Shown piece after piece: positions 49,802 through 62,223 of a stretch of DNA of 64,000 nucleotides. The first letter of the stretch is position 1; every line of letters starts with the position of its first letter. Below the pieces are notes generated by a model. The model had not been told where the DNA came from. It was given only the letters and a program-made list of their open reading frames with translations, and ran no database searches. Source of the stretch: Lithospermum erythrorhizon (lineage: Eukaryota > Streptophyta > Magnoliopsida > Boraginales > Boraginaceae). The position numbers were made by a program, and so were the translations under genes. The stretch covers positions 62,001 through 126,000 of the forward strand of contig JADFUC010001570.1 in NCBI GenBank assembly GCA_019722365.1. Direction: 5' to 3'.

Positions 49802-52554
49802 ATGACAATGATTGTTAAACGGAGGGGGTCTGTTAAGCGTCCACGGACTCCGGATGCTGAAGAAGACCATGATCGTGAACCTTCTCTTCAAGAAATCATT
49901 AACATTAAGGTAATTCATTATTTCTCTACTATTTATCCCAAAATGATTGTCCAGTTTGATTTTCAATGTTCGGAAATTAATAAAGTTCGTAGCTTTATTT
50001 GATGCATGTAACTTTGATTTGAATTAAGTTATCATGTTAATAGTAAAATACTGTATGTTGAGACTCGATATATTTTTCACCAAATATTATTCCACATATA
50101 TAAAAGGGCATACTTGATTCCAAATTTAAATAACCAAACAAACCCAAGACTTATCCACTAACTGAAGTCGGCAACATGAATATGAGTATCCAAATTTTAA
50201 AAAAATGGATGATCTTTTAGGGATGGGAGAGTATCATAATGTTTATTTATTATGATTATCGAAATTGGAGTATTAGCAATTTCCAATCCATTGCTTATAA
50301 TATGTGTTTAACCTATAGCTTGCCGAGTTAGTGTTGTTTTGCTGATTGAGCTGGGGTTTGACTTGATTCTGTTTGTATAGTTAATAGAGAGTGGCGAGAA
50401 AGAACGATTGAAGGAGCTGTTGAGGGAGAGGTTGATGGAATCTGGATGGAAAGACGAGATGAAAGCTCTTTGCAGGTTTCAATGCTATCTTTGTATTAGT
50501 ATATTATGCTGTTTATAGTTATTAGCCTGCTATGCCTATGTCATGTTGTCTGGCGGTTTTTCACCGTGCTAGACATGTAAGGCTTGATGAGAATTAGATA
50601 CAGCTACATAGTACGCCTAAGTGTAGTTATTGATATGTAAGGGAAAATTTCTTATTTTTTATGCTGTCGTGCCTATGTTCATAATAATCAGGATGTAGGG
50701 TAGAAACATGCCCACAAAGTTCATTCAATGACGTTAACAAATAAATATGCCACATATAGAAGTGCCTACCTTTCAGTCAATTGCTTCATGCATATCATGT
50801 ACATACGCCCAAACCATCCTTTCTTAAATCATGATCCAGCATTGCATGACGTGATTGTCTGTAATGTAAATGTTCATCTGTGGTTCCTGGTGTGGCATTT
50901 TTTTTTGTTAAGGTTCACTATAATGTAGTATGTTAAGAAGACGTATATCAGTGAATGGCACAAAATGACCTTTAATAATCAACCTATTTCATGGGAATAT
51001 GTCATTAGAAATTTCATTTCATTGAATCATTTACTTAAAAAATACAAAGTTTGTTGCGTGTAGTTGAATTTGCATTTATGCAAATATAAGTAAAAAAGGA
51101 CATTAAACTGGAAGAGGAATTACTCTGGAGAAGCATATGCAATTCTAGGTTTGCTAATTAGCTGCAGAAATGTATCGACTTGTGCTCCCAAGTCCCAACT
51201 CTCCCAAGGTTTTGTCTTGGGGTATTACAAGCCCAGCGCAAACCAAGGATTGTGCTAGTGCAGTATGAAACCATAAGCTGGCATGACAAGTTAGCCTTTT
51301 CTTTTTAAACTAATTACCAAAACATAACAAGAAACATGCTATAACCTAATATAATTACAAAGATTACCTAAAGCTGGTATCTTCTTCTCTGCTTCTCTTT
51401 GACACACCATCACTATACTATCTCCACAAACTAGCTCTGAATACCAAGCCTATTGAGCTCGTTTCAGGGCTCTATGCACTGTCACTCCAACAATTGTTTT
51501 AAGTTCATTCTTCTGAGAAAACAATCCACTGGATTCTTGTTAGTTGTACAATATTCCGATGGTAGAAATTGGATATTCGTGGAGTTTCTAGCATTGTGTT
51601 ATATATAATCAAAATAGAATCTTAGTCTTTAACTATTTCAATGTGAATAAATGCTCTACGTTTGTTTTCTTTGTGGTGGACGTGGACGATATTGTAAGTA
51701 CATATTTATCAATAGTGTAAAGGTCACGTATTGGAGATTGACAATGAGTATATCATCTCAATTTTTTAAAAGTGCCTACTTTTTGTTGAAATAATATAAA
51801 ATAGACGGTTCAATTTAATGACCCTTCCCTTGATTTTTCCTGCATATTTTTGTCTCTCCTAGTTTCTCTACTCTTTATAGTATAAATCAGTTCTACTTTT
51901 TCAAATGCTAACACATAATAGTGCCTTGATGATACTAAACAATTAGCTCTAATGTGTTTGTCCAGGTCATATGCTCGGAAGAAAGGAAGAAATAATGTTA
52001 CTGTAGATGACCTAGTGCATGTGATAACCCCAAAAGGAAGAGGTTATATTTTTCAACTCAGTCATGTATCCGTGATTTAATTTTAGGATGTTGTTTTATT
52101 ACGTCCTCTCACTTGTTCGTCAGCCAGTATACTGGCCTATAAAGTGGTCTGTTGTTACTTGTTCGTAGGAATTTGTAATAATTCTATTTTTTGTTTGGGT
52201 GGGGGGGTTGTTCTAGTTGTTGTTGGATGTTTTAAGTTGATGGATAACATTAAGGCTAAGGTTGTTGGAGTTGTCATAGTTTCTCGCCCAAGAAAAGCAA
52301 ATGTGGAAGAAGAATAGTTTGTGGAGTTTAGTAACTGATCGTTTGATTTATTTGTCTATTAGTTTTGTATCTGAACTTCTATACTACTCTCCTTGATTTT
52401 TTGCTGGTCCTGTCTTCAACCTAGACTATTGCTGTATTAATAGAAATTCTGAGCGTCGATTATACTTGCAATGTGTGCAGCTTCTGTTCCTGATCCAGTA
52501 AAAGCAGAATTATTGCAGCGAATACGCTCATTTCTAGCATCTGCTGCTCTTTGA
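49802..52554 (+). CDS. ENY2: Transcription and mRNA export factor ENY2 (Sus1 homologue)
   Basis: Small helical protein shared by the SAGA deubiquitinase module and, in other organisms, the TREX-2 mRNA export complex; nuclear. Four exons: 49802-49909, 50381-50475, 51966-52042, 52481-52554. They sum to 354 nt, 117 aa. The body is strongly conserved: [60 protein letters not shown], and the end [11 protein letters not shown] as in plant homologues. The first ATG at 49802 is followed by another two codons later (49808), and either may be used; the N-terminal 20 residues are variable and basic. Intron 1 holds a MITE and intron 2 is long (about 1.5 kb) with nothing recognised in it. Confidence 0.92.
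49929..50231. mobile_element. Stowaway-like MITE in ENY2 intron 1
   Basis: A 303-bp stretch with TA on both sides, a right end GGGATGGGAGAG and a worn complementary left end CTATTTATCCC. Its inner part aligns with 28456-28640. It has no coding capacity. Confidence 0.5.
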
Positions 52555-54748
52555 TTGTACTCCGGAGTCTTTATTTATGGTAATCTCTAAAAAGGCACTT
52601 TCAGTCAAGTAGGTTTGATGGCTCTCTCCAAGATGTTCACTTTAATATGCTATTTTTAAAGTTACAGTAAGAAAGTGGGATGGAATATCATCATGCTGAT
52701 GTCCTGAGCAACTAATCGAGTAATGTATATTACACAATGGTCTTTTGTAACTTGTAATAAAGCTTGTTTGCTCATAAGAAAACGAATGTAATGAAATGAA
52801 CAATTGAAATGTACCTATTTTTCTGATTCAGTTCAATTCCTTTCAACAAAGCATCCATAAAAAATCTGAAGTGATAGGTAACGCTGATCTAATTGTGTAC
52901 CATGTTACATTTGTTTTAACCTTCAATTATATTTTTCCCATTCATTGATAACGTAGTTTTTTGTGTGTGTTTTTAGTCCCCTATCACCATTAATTTGGGG
53001 TAAAGTTAGCAAGGATAATAATGCTCCAAGGTTAATGCATATATTCCTAAGATGTTGTAGTAGATCATATCTGATATTTATCTAAAGCTCTAGTCAGAGT
53101 CAGACATTCTCAAAAGAGATTGAATCTTTTTTCTCTATAAAGATTAGAGATGTGAAGTTTATTTTACTTTAATTCTGAGCATGCAGTTGGAGCCCTTAGT
53201 TTGTTAATAATTTGCCTTAATTTTGATGGAATCTTGGAATCTTTTTTAAAAACTTAGGTCCTTTAACAGGACACGTGGTATTTTAGGTTAACTTGAAATA
53301 ACAACTCTAGCAACAATAATACAAATAAATTATCAGAGATGCTGGTGCAACCACAAAACAAAAGAGAACATGAACACCTCTTCTTTTATATATATAAAAT
53401 TATATACAAATATTGGTTTTGCCATTGAAGTTAAAAAGTCATCAATAATATTGATAATCTCTACTACGTATACGTCTGCAACAAAAAGAGACGCAAGATT
53501 GTTAGACATGGGAATCGAACAAATTGATATTAAACAAATATAGAATTATATGAATAAAACAAATTTTATACAATATGAATTGTATATTTGAAAGATTTAG
53601 AGGGAGATAATTTCCACTCCAGCCCCTTTGTTCCCCCACTAGCCTTATCAAAACGGAAATTTCCCTTTCTGCTCCGAACTTTTTCTCCTAATAGTTCTCG
53701 ATTTCTAATTGGGAATGCTAAATCAAAAACGTGTTTTCATTATATCTGCTGATTATCGACGTGAGCATATCACAAACTTATTTTACAATTAATATTTCAT
53801 TTTTTATTCAAACTATGTGACTGTAAATTACATACCCATATCATAACAATTAAATTTTAAACTAAGAATGAGCACAGCCTCCATGTAAACAACTTGTCTT
53901 CTCTATGAAGTCCGCTTCAAGTGAATATGCCGCTCGCTTGATATCGCATCAACTCCACGTAATCAATAAACGATCGAATGCAATAAACTCCGCGAAATTT
54001 AAAATTAATCATCTGGGCAGTGACCGAATCCAAAGACTTCTTGAATAAGTTTCCGCTCGGATAACATTAGGCTAAATGCGTTGGGGTAATTTCATTGAAA
54101 TTCCTAAAAAATTCATCATTTTTCAGTAAGTTGCTAAAATCTCAAGCTCTATACAATTGATCCGCAATCATTTGAATAATTATTTTCTTTGATTAGTTTA
54201 AGTGTACATATCATATATCAATATATTTTCTTTCAATTTTAAATAAATTGCATTTTTAATACTCTTAATTTAATTTGCTGAATCGCTTTCGTAAAATTGT
54301 CCAAAATTGATTTGAAACGAAAAGTTAAATTTCCAATGAAAACACTTTTCTTATGTCAAAGGTATATAATATACTGATTATTTACCAAATTAAAGGGAAT
54401 GATGTCGACACAAAAAATAATTGGCTTGTACGACAACATATAACAAGTTACAAATATATCAAATAAATAATCAAGTTGCTAGAAAAGTTAAACAATCGAA
54501 TTAGATGTATAGGTAAGCCCTTTCTGTTAATGGTATAAACAGTGGCATCAAGCTGGCAGATTATTGGATCCTTGTTTGATCGCCTTTTCCTTATGATCAC
54601 AAAAAAACAATACATAAAACAAAATTTCCCAAAAATTATTCTGTTCCATCCGACCGATGAGATCCACCCAGGCAACTAGAAGGATCGGGGTGGTTTTTAT
54701 ACACACACCAACTTATTATATGAAACAATTAGATTTTATTTTATACTA
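52555..54748. other. Intergenic AT-rich region downstream of ENY2
   Basis: Holds the ENY2 3' UTR. A CACGTG G-box core lies near 53270 without an adjacent gene. The minus-strand frame at 54448-54675 (75 codons) shows no family resemblance and I do not call it. Confidence 0.45.
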
Positions 54749-54997
54749 CTTCATCTCGTATTGAATATATTAAATTTTAATGATTGATGTTCAAAACATT
54801 TAATTTAATTATACAACATATAATATTTCATATTCGATTTAAACATATACTCAAACGCTAAGAATTTTTATATATTTTATTATAAATATAATAATTTTCG
54901 ATTTTTTCAAAGCTTATATGAAGCTCAATAATAAAATTTATAAAATTATAAACTTGATCATTGAAAATCAAACTGAACATACATAGGATGGAGGAAG
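54749..54997. mobile_element. Degenerate Stowaway-like MITE
   Basis: The left end CTTCATCTCGTATTG and the right end CATAGGATGGAGGAAG are rough inverted repeats, with TA on each side. The right end also resembles 63420-63470, suggesting a family with several copies here. Confidence 0.5.
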
Positions 54998-55157
54998 TAT
55001 CATTTATTACTACACTTTAATTATTAATTCTGTAATTATGAATTTCAACATACACAAATACACTCAGGAAGTATCATTTTATTACTAAAGATAGCCAATT
55101 TGACACAGATACACTCTGCCTTTCTTTATTTATTTCATGCTAGCTAATAGAGTAATA

Positions 55158-55502
55158 CTTCCTCAATTCTAAAAAGTTGACCAATTTGTTTTTTTATGAT
55201 AAAAAATTAACAAATTTTATGGTTTTGATTAATACGTATTCAAAACTTTGATTTGAATCAAAATTATTAATTTAATAATAAAGTGTATTGAAAATATTAT
55301 ATGTTGATATATTTTTTATAAAAAAATTACTACTTAACATATTAACAATTATTTAAATTTAAAATTAAAAAATCAACCTATCAAATTGAAAATATGACAA
55401 TCCACGTAGGAGAGAGGTACAAATATCTCGTCTTCAACTTGTTTGTCTATAATGTATTTTTTTCTAATAATAATTTCATTTGACTTCAATAAATAACGGG
55501 AG
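55158..55502. mobile_element. Degenerate Stowaway-like MITE
   Basis: The left end CTTCCTCAATTCT follows TA and the right end ACGGGAG precedes TA. The body is very AT-rich and decayed. The call rests on the ends only. Confidence 0.4.
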
Positions 55503-57967
55503 TAGTTTGGATTTCAGATCCAGAAGCATACCCATAATAACATAATTGGCTAAATTTTATTCGATACCGAACTATTTTCATTAGTTTAAATAATAGTTAT
55601 TTTTTTGCTTGAAATACGTAGATATTTCAAATAATGCTCATCAACAATTAAATTATACAACCACATTTAAGCTTAAGCTCATATATAAACATTAATGGTA
55701 AAACTAAGCATCAAACTACATCAACTTAAAATAATCAAACCCAAAAATTCAAAATTTCCAAAAACATCTCCAAAAACTACATCAAACTACAATCTCCTAT
55801 TCCAAAACCCACTAACTAGATCAACTTAAATAATCAAACCCAAAATTCAAAAAATTTCAAACAAATTTCAACCAGCAAATAAAAATAACAAAACCATCAA
55901 ATAAAATATAATTATCATAAAGCAACGCTTCATCGTGACTAACTTCAAGATCAATTTCACTACTAGAAGCTTTGTATCATAGAAGGAGCAACTGTAGGTG
56001 AAGACTCATTGATCAACCATTTTTTCTTTTTAATTTGACTCTTAATTACAATAAAAGGGCCAATCTTTTTTTTCAAGAAAAATTAACGGGTTCAATCTTT
56101 TACACAAAGAAATTTTTACCTATTCCATGTAGCATTTCTTCCACATCAATTTTCAAATCTGACAATTGCATGATATTCTCTCATATTTGAGTTCAATTGA
56201 GCGAAGCTACAGCCCTGGCTGATCAACTCGTATAAATAAGAAAAAGATATGTCAACCTCATGGACCTTTAACTTTTTCTATTTTTCCTCTAAAAATTGAT
56301 TTTTAATGTAAATGATGACCTAAAATTTCTTAATTTTTTCCTCCAAAATATCTATATCTTCACGACAAACTTAACAATTGGTTAGCCTATTTTCAAGCCA
56401 AACGTCAATCAACTTCTCTAAAAAATGAAATTTAAAAAGCTCACGCGCCAAAAAATCCTCACAGGCCAAGTTTATTCGAAAGGCCAAACCTTTGGGCAAG
56501 TCATATTTAAATGACGACAATAGCTCGGGGACATGTATCTAATTTAGCCAACATAATTAAATCAAGTCAACTACTCTACTTATTGTGAAAGCTAAGATTT
56601 TCTCTCAAATAAAGTTGGAGGAGCACGTATATTTTAATATGCAAACTAGGGCTGGTTTAAAGATTTTGGAAGTGCATTGTAAAATTAAAAAGAAGTTTGT
56701 CCCGGTAGTATATTGTATACCTTTTTTATAATTTTTAATCCGTATTTTTAATTTTCGAGATTATCAGAACATCAATTTTCAATATGAAATGAAAAATTAA
56801 ATTTAAAAATATTAGAAAAGTAACTTTCAAAACAAAGTTAATAATACCTAAAAAATACATTTGGGCCTCTGCATTGGCCCACCCGATCAGACAATTTGGC
56901 CTACCTCTAGAATCAGAAGTCCGATGCCTATACTGCTTGCACCAAATTTTGTTGCAATTATAAATTACACATATATATTTTGAAAATATTTAACGATAAA
57001 GCGAGTTTGTAAGAACCTTTTTCACTTATACTATTTGATGAACTCTAAATTTGAATATATTTGGATAAAGATGGCCAGCTTTAGAAAAATCGAATTGGTC
57101 CCCACAATCTTCATAATATATGTATACTATATATAATTATTTTTCAACCAATAGCAGTTTGGCTAATGTCCTTAGAACAGTACGTGGGATGTTTTATTAT
57201 AATTCATGTTTCATTTCACTTGGAGTCTTGATCTTTTTATTCTTTTATGCTTAACCCCTTTGTTTTAGACCTGGGAATAAAATAGTACTCCATCCGTATG
57301 ATCAAATTTTCTGGGGGGCCTGATTGGATCGGAATTGTTCCTCTTGGATGATTTAAATTACCGACTTAGCAGCGTATCTTGAGTTGTATATCACGGAGTA
57401 TATATTAAAACTATCAAGGATTCGACGTCTTGATCGAGTGTGTTTTTATACCTCTACTATACACAAATATGTAATCCATTTCATTAGCGTTATGTGTGTG
57501 GTTAGTGGCATGCAAGCAATGTCGAATCAATCCGTTTCGATTAATTCTGCTCGATCCGCGTTTTCAACCTAATCGAGGCTCAATTTAACGGCTCGAAATA
57601 AAATCGTAAAAACCTGCTCGCGACTGATCAGACAAAATCGCATAAATTGCCTCCTCAATCTCATGTGTAAGAAATGGGGGTTGAGACTATCAGAATCTTA
57701 ACTATAAAAAAAAATTAAGTATATGCAATTATTTCTTATCTTGTAATTACATATAATATAATATGAGCAACTTTTAAGAGTTCATGTGATTACATCGTCT
57801 AAACTAATTGATGATAGGAGGAATGACTCGTGATCTTATTCATAATTATATTAAACTTTCAAAGTGGGACGGGCTCACACCCTTCCGTGACTGTAGAATC
57901 TTGGCCCACACATATCCATGCTCGAACTATAACATTGGACGCCTAATCCATTCTCGACTGTAGACTT
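55503..57967. other. AT-rich intergenic DNA, no gene recognised
   Basis: Includes a low-complexity A/C-rich stretch near 55690-55910 in which AATAATCAAACCCAAAA and CATCAACTTAAA-type segments occur twice, a local duplication of about 100 bp. The remainder has no recognisable coding or RNA features. Confidence 0.4.
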
Positions 57968-58243
57968 ATGTGTTTTAGGTACAAACTTTGGAAGATATGC
58001 ACAATTTCAAGGAATACAATCAAGGAGATCAAGATACAAAAACGAAACTAGCAAGAGGCCATCAATTTAGGATTGTCATGCCGCCTATATACCAACTGGC
58101 AGAAGCGGAGCGAGCGTTAAATGCCGCACTCCTAATGCCCTATCTGCGCTGGCTCGGGAGTCACGCAAAGCCGCGTAACTGCATCGTCGCTTTCAGCGAG
58201 CTCACCGCCCGATGCAACATCCTCATCATCTCCTCCGAACCCC
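57968..58243 (+). other. Unrecognised open frame, exon-like, unusually GC-rich
   Basis: A frame continuing from about 57968 covers some 92 codons, including AEAERALNAALLMPYLRWLG and SELTARCNILIISSEPR. It is bordered upstream by TTTTAG and downstream by CGC/GTAAGT, a perfect donor. The part from 58080 to 58260 is much richer in G and C than its surroundings. This suggests one exon of a lost or fragmentary gene. I do not recognise the protein and cannot find neighbouring exons, so it may be a captured gene fragment or chance. Confidence 0.3.
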
Positions 58244-58494
58244 GCGTAAGTGCGACCTCGAGGGCCACTTCGCAGCGCGACGTGTTTCACACTTTATTAT
58301 TGGTTATGGTCGAATTAAGTTGATTGATTACGTAAGATCGACGGTTAAACAATCAAGAGAAAATCATGAATCAGATGAGTTAATAATTGCTAACCGATTG
58401 TGAAGTCGTTGAGCTGGGAACAATCATCAAGTAATAAATCAACGACGATTGATATCAAGATTAACGTCTCCGCTCCGGAATATCGAGTCGAACG

Positions 58495-59130
58495 TTATTA
58501 GATTTGGATGTACTAGCCTCACAACCATCACATGAGTCTTTCCAAAGACGCTTTGTCCTCACTCACGGCTCACGGTAGCTTCCGAAATAGTCACCCATCC
58601 TAGACTACCTCTTTCGAAAGGACGCTTAACACTGAATTCTATGGTATTTAACTCCGAATACGTGACTTTGCTGCATGAGTAAGCACTAATCAAATCTTAT
58701 CAAACATATCACACACATTACATTTTCGATCCGGTATAATCTCCCTTCACTTAAATAATACTCACTGGGGCTTTGTTTTCACATCCAAGATCATACTATC
58801 CTGTGCGAGATTCTGTGAGGTGACCCATACAGCCTCAAGAGTTGTCTCCCGCCCCTCGACTTTTAGCACTTTGCGATATCACTTAAGTTCTCACAGCTCC
58901 GGGTCGGATCCGGGCCTGATAACATTTATTACCTGTTGACTTGATGTATTGCCTCACAAACCATCACGAAGTCGCTCCACCGGTTTTTCCTCACTCACGT
59001 GCTCACGGAAACTTCCTGCTAATATCGAGTTCTTACAGACGAGCTCCGAAAGATTTGATCTTCAAAGCGATTTAGCACTAATCAAATCTTATCAAAATTC
59101 ATCACACACACAATTTCAATGGGTATTGTG
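58495..59130 (-). mobile_element. Cassandra-type TRIM retrotransposon with 5S rRNA-like LTRs
   Basis: Two direct repeats (about 58495-58740 and 58925-59130) share GATGTAYT-x-GCCTCACAA-CCATCAC, CCTCACTCACG and AGCACTAATCAAATCTTATC. They flank about 185 bp without coding capacity. On the minus strand the first repeat contains a 5S rRNA-like block. Next to the inner edge of the other repeat lies TGTTATCAGGCCC (minus strand), close to the tRNA-Met primer site TGGTATCAGAGCC. GTGAAGGGAGA near 58750 serves as a polypurine tract. Total size about 640 bp. Known Cassandra elements are short non-coding LTR elements whose LTRs carry 5S-derived promoter sequence, and all of this fits. Confidence 0.75.
58576..58645 (-). 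repeat. 5S rRNA-like segment inside the TRIM LTR
   Basis: The plus-strand sequence GTCACCCATCCTAGACTACC, then GACGCTTAACACTGAATTCT, matches the complement of plant 5S rRNA (GGTCACCCATCCTAGTACTA, then CACGCTTAACTTCGGAGTTC). It is not a functional 5S gene: it is partial and has several changes. Confidence 0.75.
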
Positions 59131-60062
59131 AGAATTAATCAAGGCAACAGTTATCTATTACTTTGATCAACGAAAAAGATCAAGGAAGGCTTTCAAGTAA
59201 AGAAATATTGGAGGATGGCAAGTTATAACAGATGTATTTAAGGCCTAGTTTATATTCATCATATTTATCGTTTATATATTGCAGTTAAATGAGAAAATGA
59301 AAAAACTTATTTTGTTCAAGCAAATAAAATTGTATATTTTATATAACAAAGTGTACGAGATGTTATAGTAGCTTTTAATTAATCAAAGATGTTCCAAAGA
59401 TACACTATTGTTATTTTCAGACGAAAGTTAATCGTTAAATACAATGTAATTTAAAATCTGCTAATCTGGCCCCGTAAAATCAAAAGTCGAGATTTAGTCC
59501 CCGATTGTGGTTTTAAGGTTGCGTTGTCCCCTGGCGATTTCGCGCTATTAAAATTAACAAGAATAGTGATTGTAATCACATTCTTCTGGGGTTGGCTTAT
59601 TTCAATTATCATTAATTCTTCATTTGATTTTCGCCATTAATATGTATTTATTTTACCATTCTCTACTTTGTTTTACATCCAAAATAATTCCTACAAATGT
59701 ACTTACTCCTATAAAATCAGGCGAAATTATTTCTATAGAAACAAAGTAATGGTAAAATAGAGGGAAATAATTACAAATCAAACGGCAGCTTTGTCAAATA
59801 CGACAATTCTACGAATGAAGCTTACAATCGCTTACGAACCTTAAAGTTCACTATGGCATCTAAATCTCAACTTTCAACTATCTAAGATCAATTTATACTT
59901 CATCCCATTATCCCAAGATTTCACCGCTAACTCATTTTGGTACATATCAATTGTATTCTTAACTTATTCATTTGGTACCAGGGGTTTCCCTAACCCTGAT
60001 TATGAACTAACCAGCAACTATATATAACCATGGTCATTAAGTTCCGCTTGCACATACAGTTC
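59131..60062. other. Intergenic region upstream of the P450 gene
   Basis: AT-rich DNA with no gene. It includes the distal promoter of the P450 gene. A short inverted match occurs near 59650-59765: GGTAAAATAGAGGGAAATAA against TTATTTTACCATTCTC. This may be a small hairpin element. Confidence 0.45.
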
Positions 60063-60070
60063 TATAAATA
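60063..60070 (+). promoter_or_regulatory. TATA box of the P450 gene
   Basis: TATAAATA sits 120 bases before the first in-frame ATG at 60190, giving a predicted start near 60095 and a short 5' UTR. No missing upstream coding exon would fit between this box and the ATG. Confidence 0.5.
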
Positions 60071-60189
60071 AAAAGTCATACTCATGCAATAACTAATAAT
60101 TTGACAACTAGGATTTCTTTTTGTGTCAAACACGTACTCGAGCTCATTACTTAGTTAAAAGATCTTTAATATTACTATCAATTATATTC

Positions 60190-62223
60190 ATGATGAAAAT
60201 GGATAAACCACAACAAAATTTCCTCAAAAAATATATGGGACTAGCCTTTGTTGGCTCATTGTGTTTTAATTTTCTATATGGGGCTCATGCTCATCGTAAA
60301 TTAGCTAATGTTGCAACTTCTTTAGGTGCAAAAAGATTGATGGCATTTTCTCTTGGTTCCACTCGTGTGATAATTAGTAGTCACCCTGAAACTGCCAAGG
60401 AAATCCTATCTGGGAGCTCTTTTTCCGACCGCCCGGTTAAAGAATCGGCTAAATTGCTCATGTTCGAACGTGCCATGGGGTTCGCCAAGGCCGATAACCA
60501 CTGGAGGCACCTCCGGAGGATTGCGACAACTCATATGTTTTCGCCAAGGAGAATATTTAGCCTTGAAGGTTTGAGACAACGTATGGCGAATAAATTGGTT
60601 GAGGGAGTGTGTAATGACATGAAAATAAAAGGGTTTGTTGAGTTAAGGAAGATATTGAGGAAAGGTTCGTTGGATAGTGTTTTGGAGAGTGTATTTGGGG
60701 GGAGTTTAGGTGTGGAGAAGGAGATGAAACTAGGATTGATGGTAAATGAAGGGTATGGATTGATTTCAGAATTTAATTGGCAAGATTATTTACCTTTTGG
60801 GTTTTTGGACTTTAATGGTGTCAAGAGGAGGTGTAATAAATTAGCAAATAATGTAAAAGATCTTGTGATTGAGATTATAATTGAGAGAAGAGGGGAGGGG
60901 GAGTTGAGCTCTAAAAATGATTTTCTTAGTGCTTTACTTGCTTTGCCTGAAGATGAACAACTTTGTGATGAAGATATGGTGGCTGTATTATGGGTAAGAT
61001 TTCTCATAAAGTTTCTTTACCTTTTGATTAGCAAGTTTCCAATGATTATACAATATATATTATAATACAACAAAATAAGCTATGAGCTTAATATAACTAT
61101 CACATGTATTAGACTAACACTAGTCTAAGCAGAATAATAATAATAGTGTCCCGTAATATTCTTCTTTCCCCTTTTTCTTTTCTTACTTATTCATCCATTA
61201 TTATTACTGTATATTGGGAGCTATCCTTGCTAGCTGAATAGTTGATCCATCTAACATTTACATCATATTTGAATAGATGAAGAGGGTCATAGTTTTGGAC
61301 TTTTGGCACATATCTCCCTATATGACACTTAAAAATTACCACTTGTGTTGAATCTAACATATTTTATAATGCATCTTTAGATTTATAACATAAATATTGA
61401 TATATATTAATTCGATATTATAAATAATACTAAGAAGTCAGGACGACCGCTATATTAATTTAATGGTTATTTTTGAACAAGTAAGGCCTTCTCATTTAAA
61501 TGCATGCCACTATTGAAACTATGCTACGTCCTCCTTTAATTCCACCACTACATATCACTATTAAAATTTTGGTTTCTATGCTCATTTTTTTCTACTTTTT
61601 CTTTGGTACATATATAGGAAATGGTGTTTAGAGGTGCAGAAACAGTAGCCATTCTCCTAGAATGGATCATGGCTAGAATAATTCTACACCAAGACATTCA
61701 ACAAAGAGCTCAACAAGAAATTGACAATTGCGTTGGTCAAAGCAGGCTCGTTCAAGACTCGGACATATCAAGCCTCCCCTTTCTTCAAGCTATAGTCAAA
61801 GAGGTTCTTCGTCTCCACCCACCCGGCCCATTACTCTCATGGGCCCGATTAGCAACCCAAGATGTCCACGTGGACAAGTATTTTATCCCAGCTGGCACAA
61901 CAGCAATGGTCAACATGTGGGCCATATCACATGACCCATCAATTTGGGAAGACCCATGGGCTTTCAAGCCCGAAAGATTTATTGAAAATGAGTTTTCAAT
62001 ACTGGGCTCGGATTTGAGGCTTTCTCCATTCGGATCGGGCCGTAGGGCCTGTCCAGGAAAGTTTTTGGGCTTGTCTTTGGTCCATCTTTGGCTTGCAAGA
62101 CTTCTCCAAATGTTCGAGTGGGGCCCATTAGAGCATCAAAAGGTTGATCTTTCGGAATGTTTGAAGCTATCTCTTGAGATGAAGAAGCCACTTGTGTGCA
62201 ATGCAATACAAGTACTTATATAA
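60190..62223 (+). CDS. CYP78A-like cytochrome P450, lacking the usual N-terminal membrane anchor
   Basis: Heme monooxygenase of the plant CYP78A family, whose members (for example KLUH) control organ and seed size through unknown products. Two exons, 60190-60993 and 61618-62223, joined in phase at VLW-EM, the normal CYP78A intron place; 469 aa against the usual 520-540. Motifs: SDRPVKESA (substrate region 1), I-helix GAET with Thr277, ExxR at 330-333 (EVLR), PERF at 386-389, and heme loop [10 protein letters not shown] with Cys413. The family's start (hydrophobic anchor, basic stop and Pro-rich hinge) is missing. Homology starts only at about [18 protein letters not shown], after a short head [16 protein letters not shown]. 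Catalytic parts have no breaks. It may be a soluble or mis-targeted variant, a recent N-terminal loss or, if an upstream exon exists, an incomplete model. Confidence 0.85.

Noticed and set aside
54448..54675. Minus-strand frame of 75 codons between ENY2 and the MITEs
   Set aside because: No homology recognised, no promoter or splice context, and high hydrophobic content expected from AT-rich DNA.
58576..58645. Functional 5S rRNA gene
   Set aside because: The match is partial with several changes, and the segment lies inside a repeat with LTR features; it is a 5S-derived part of a TRIM.
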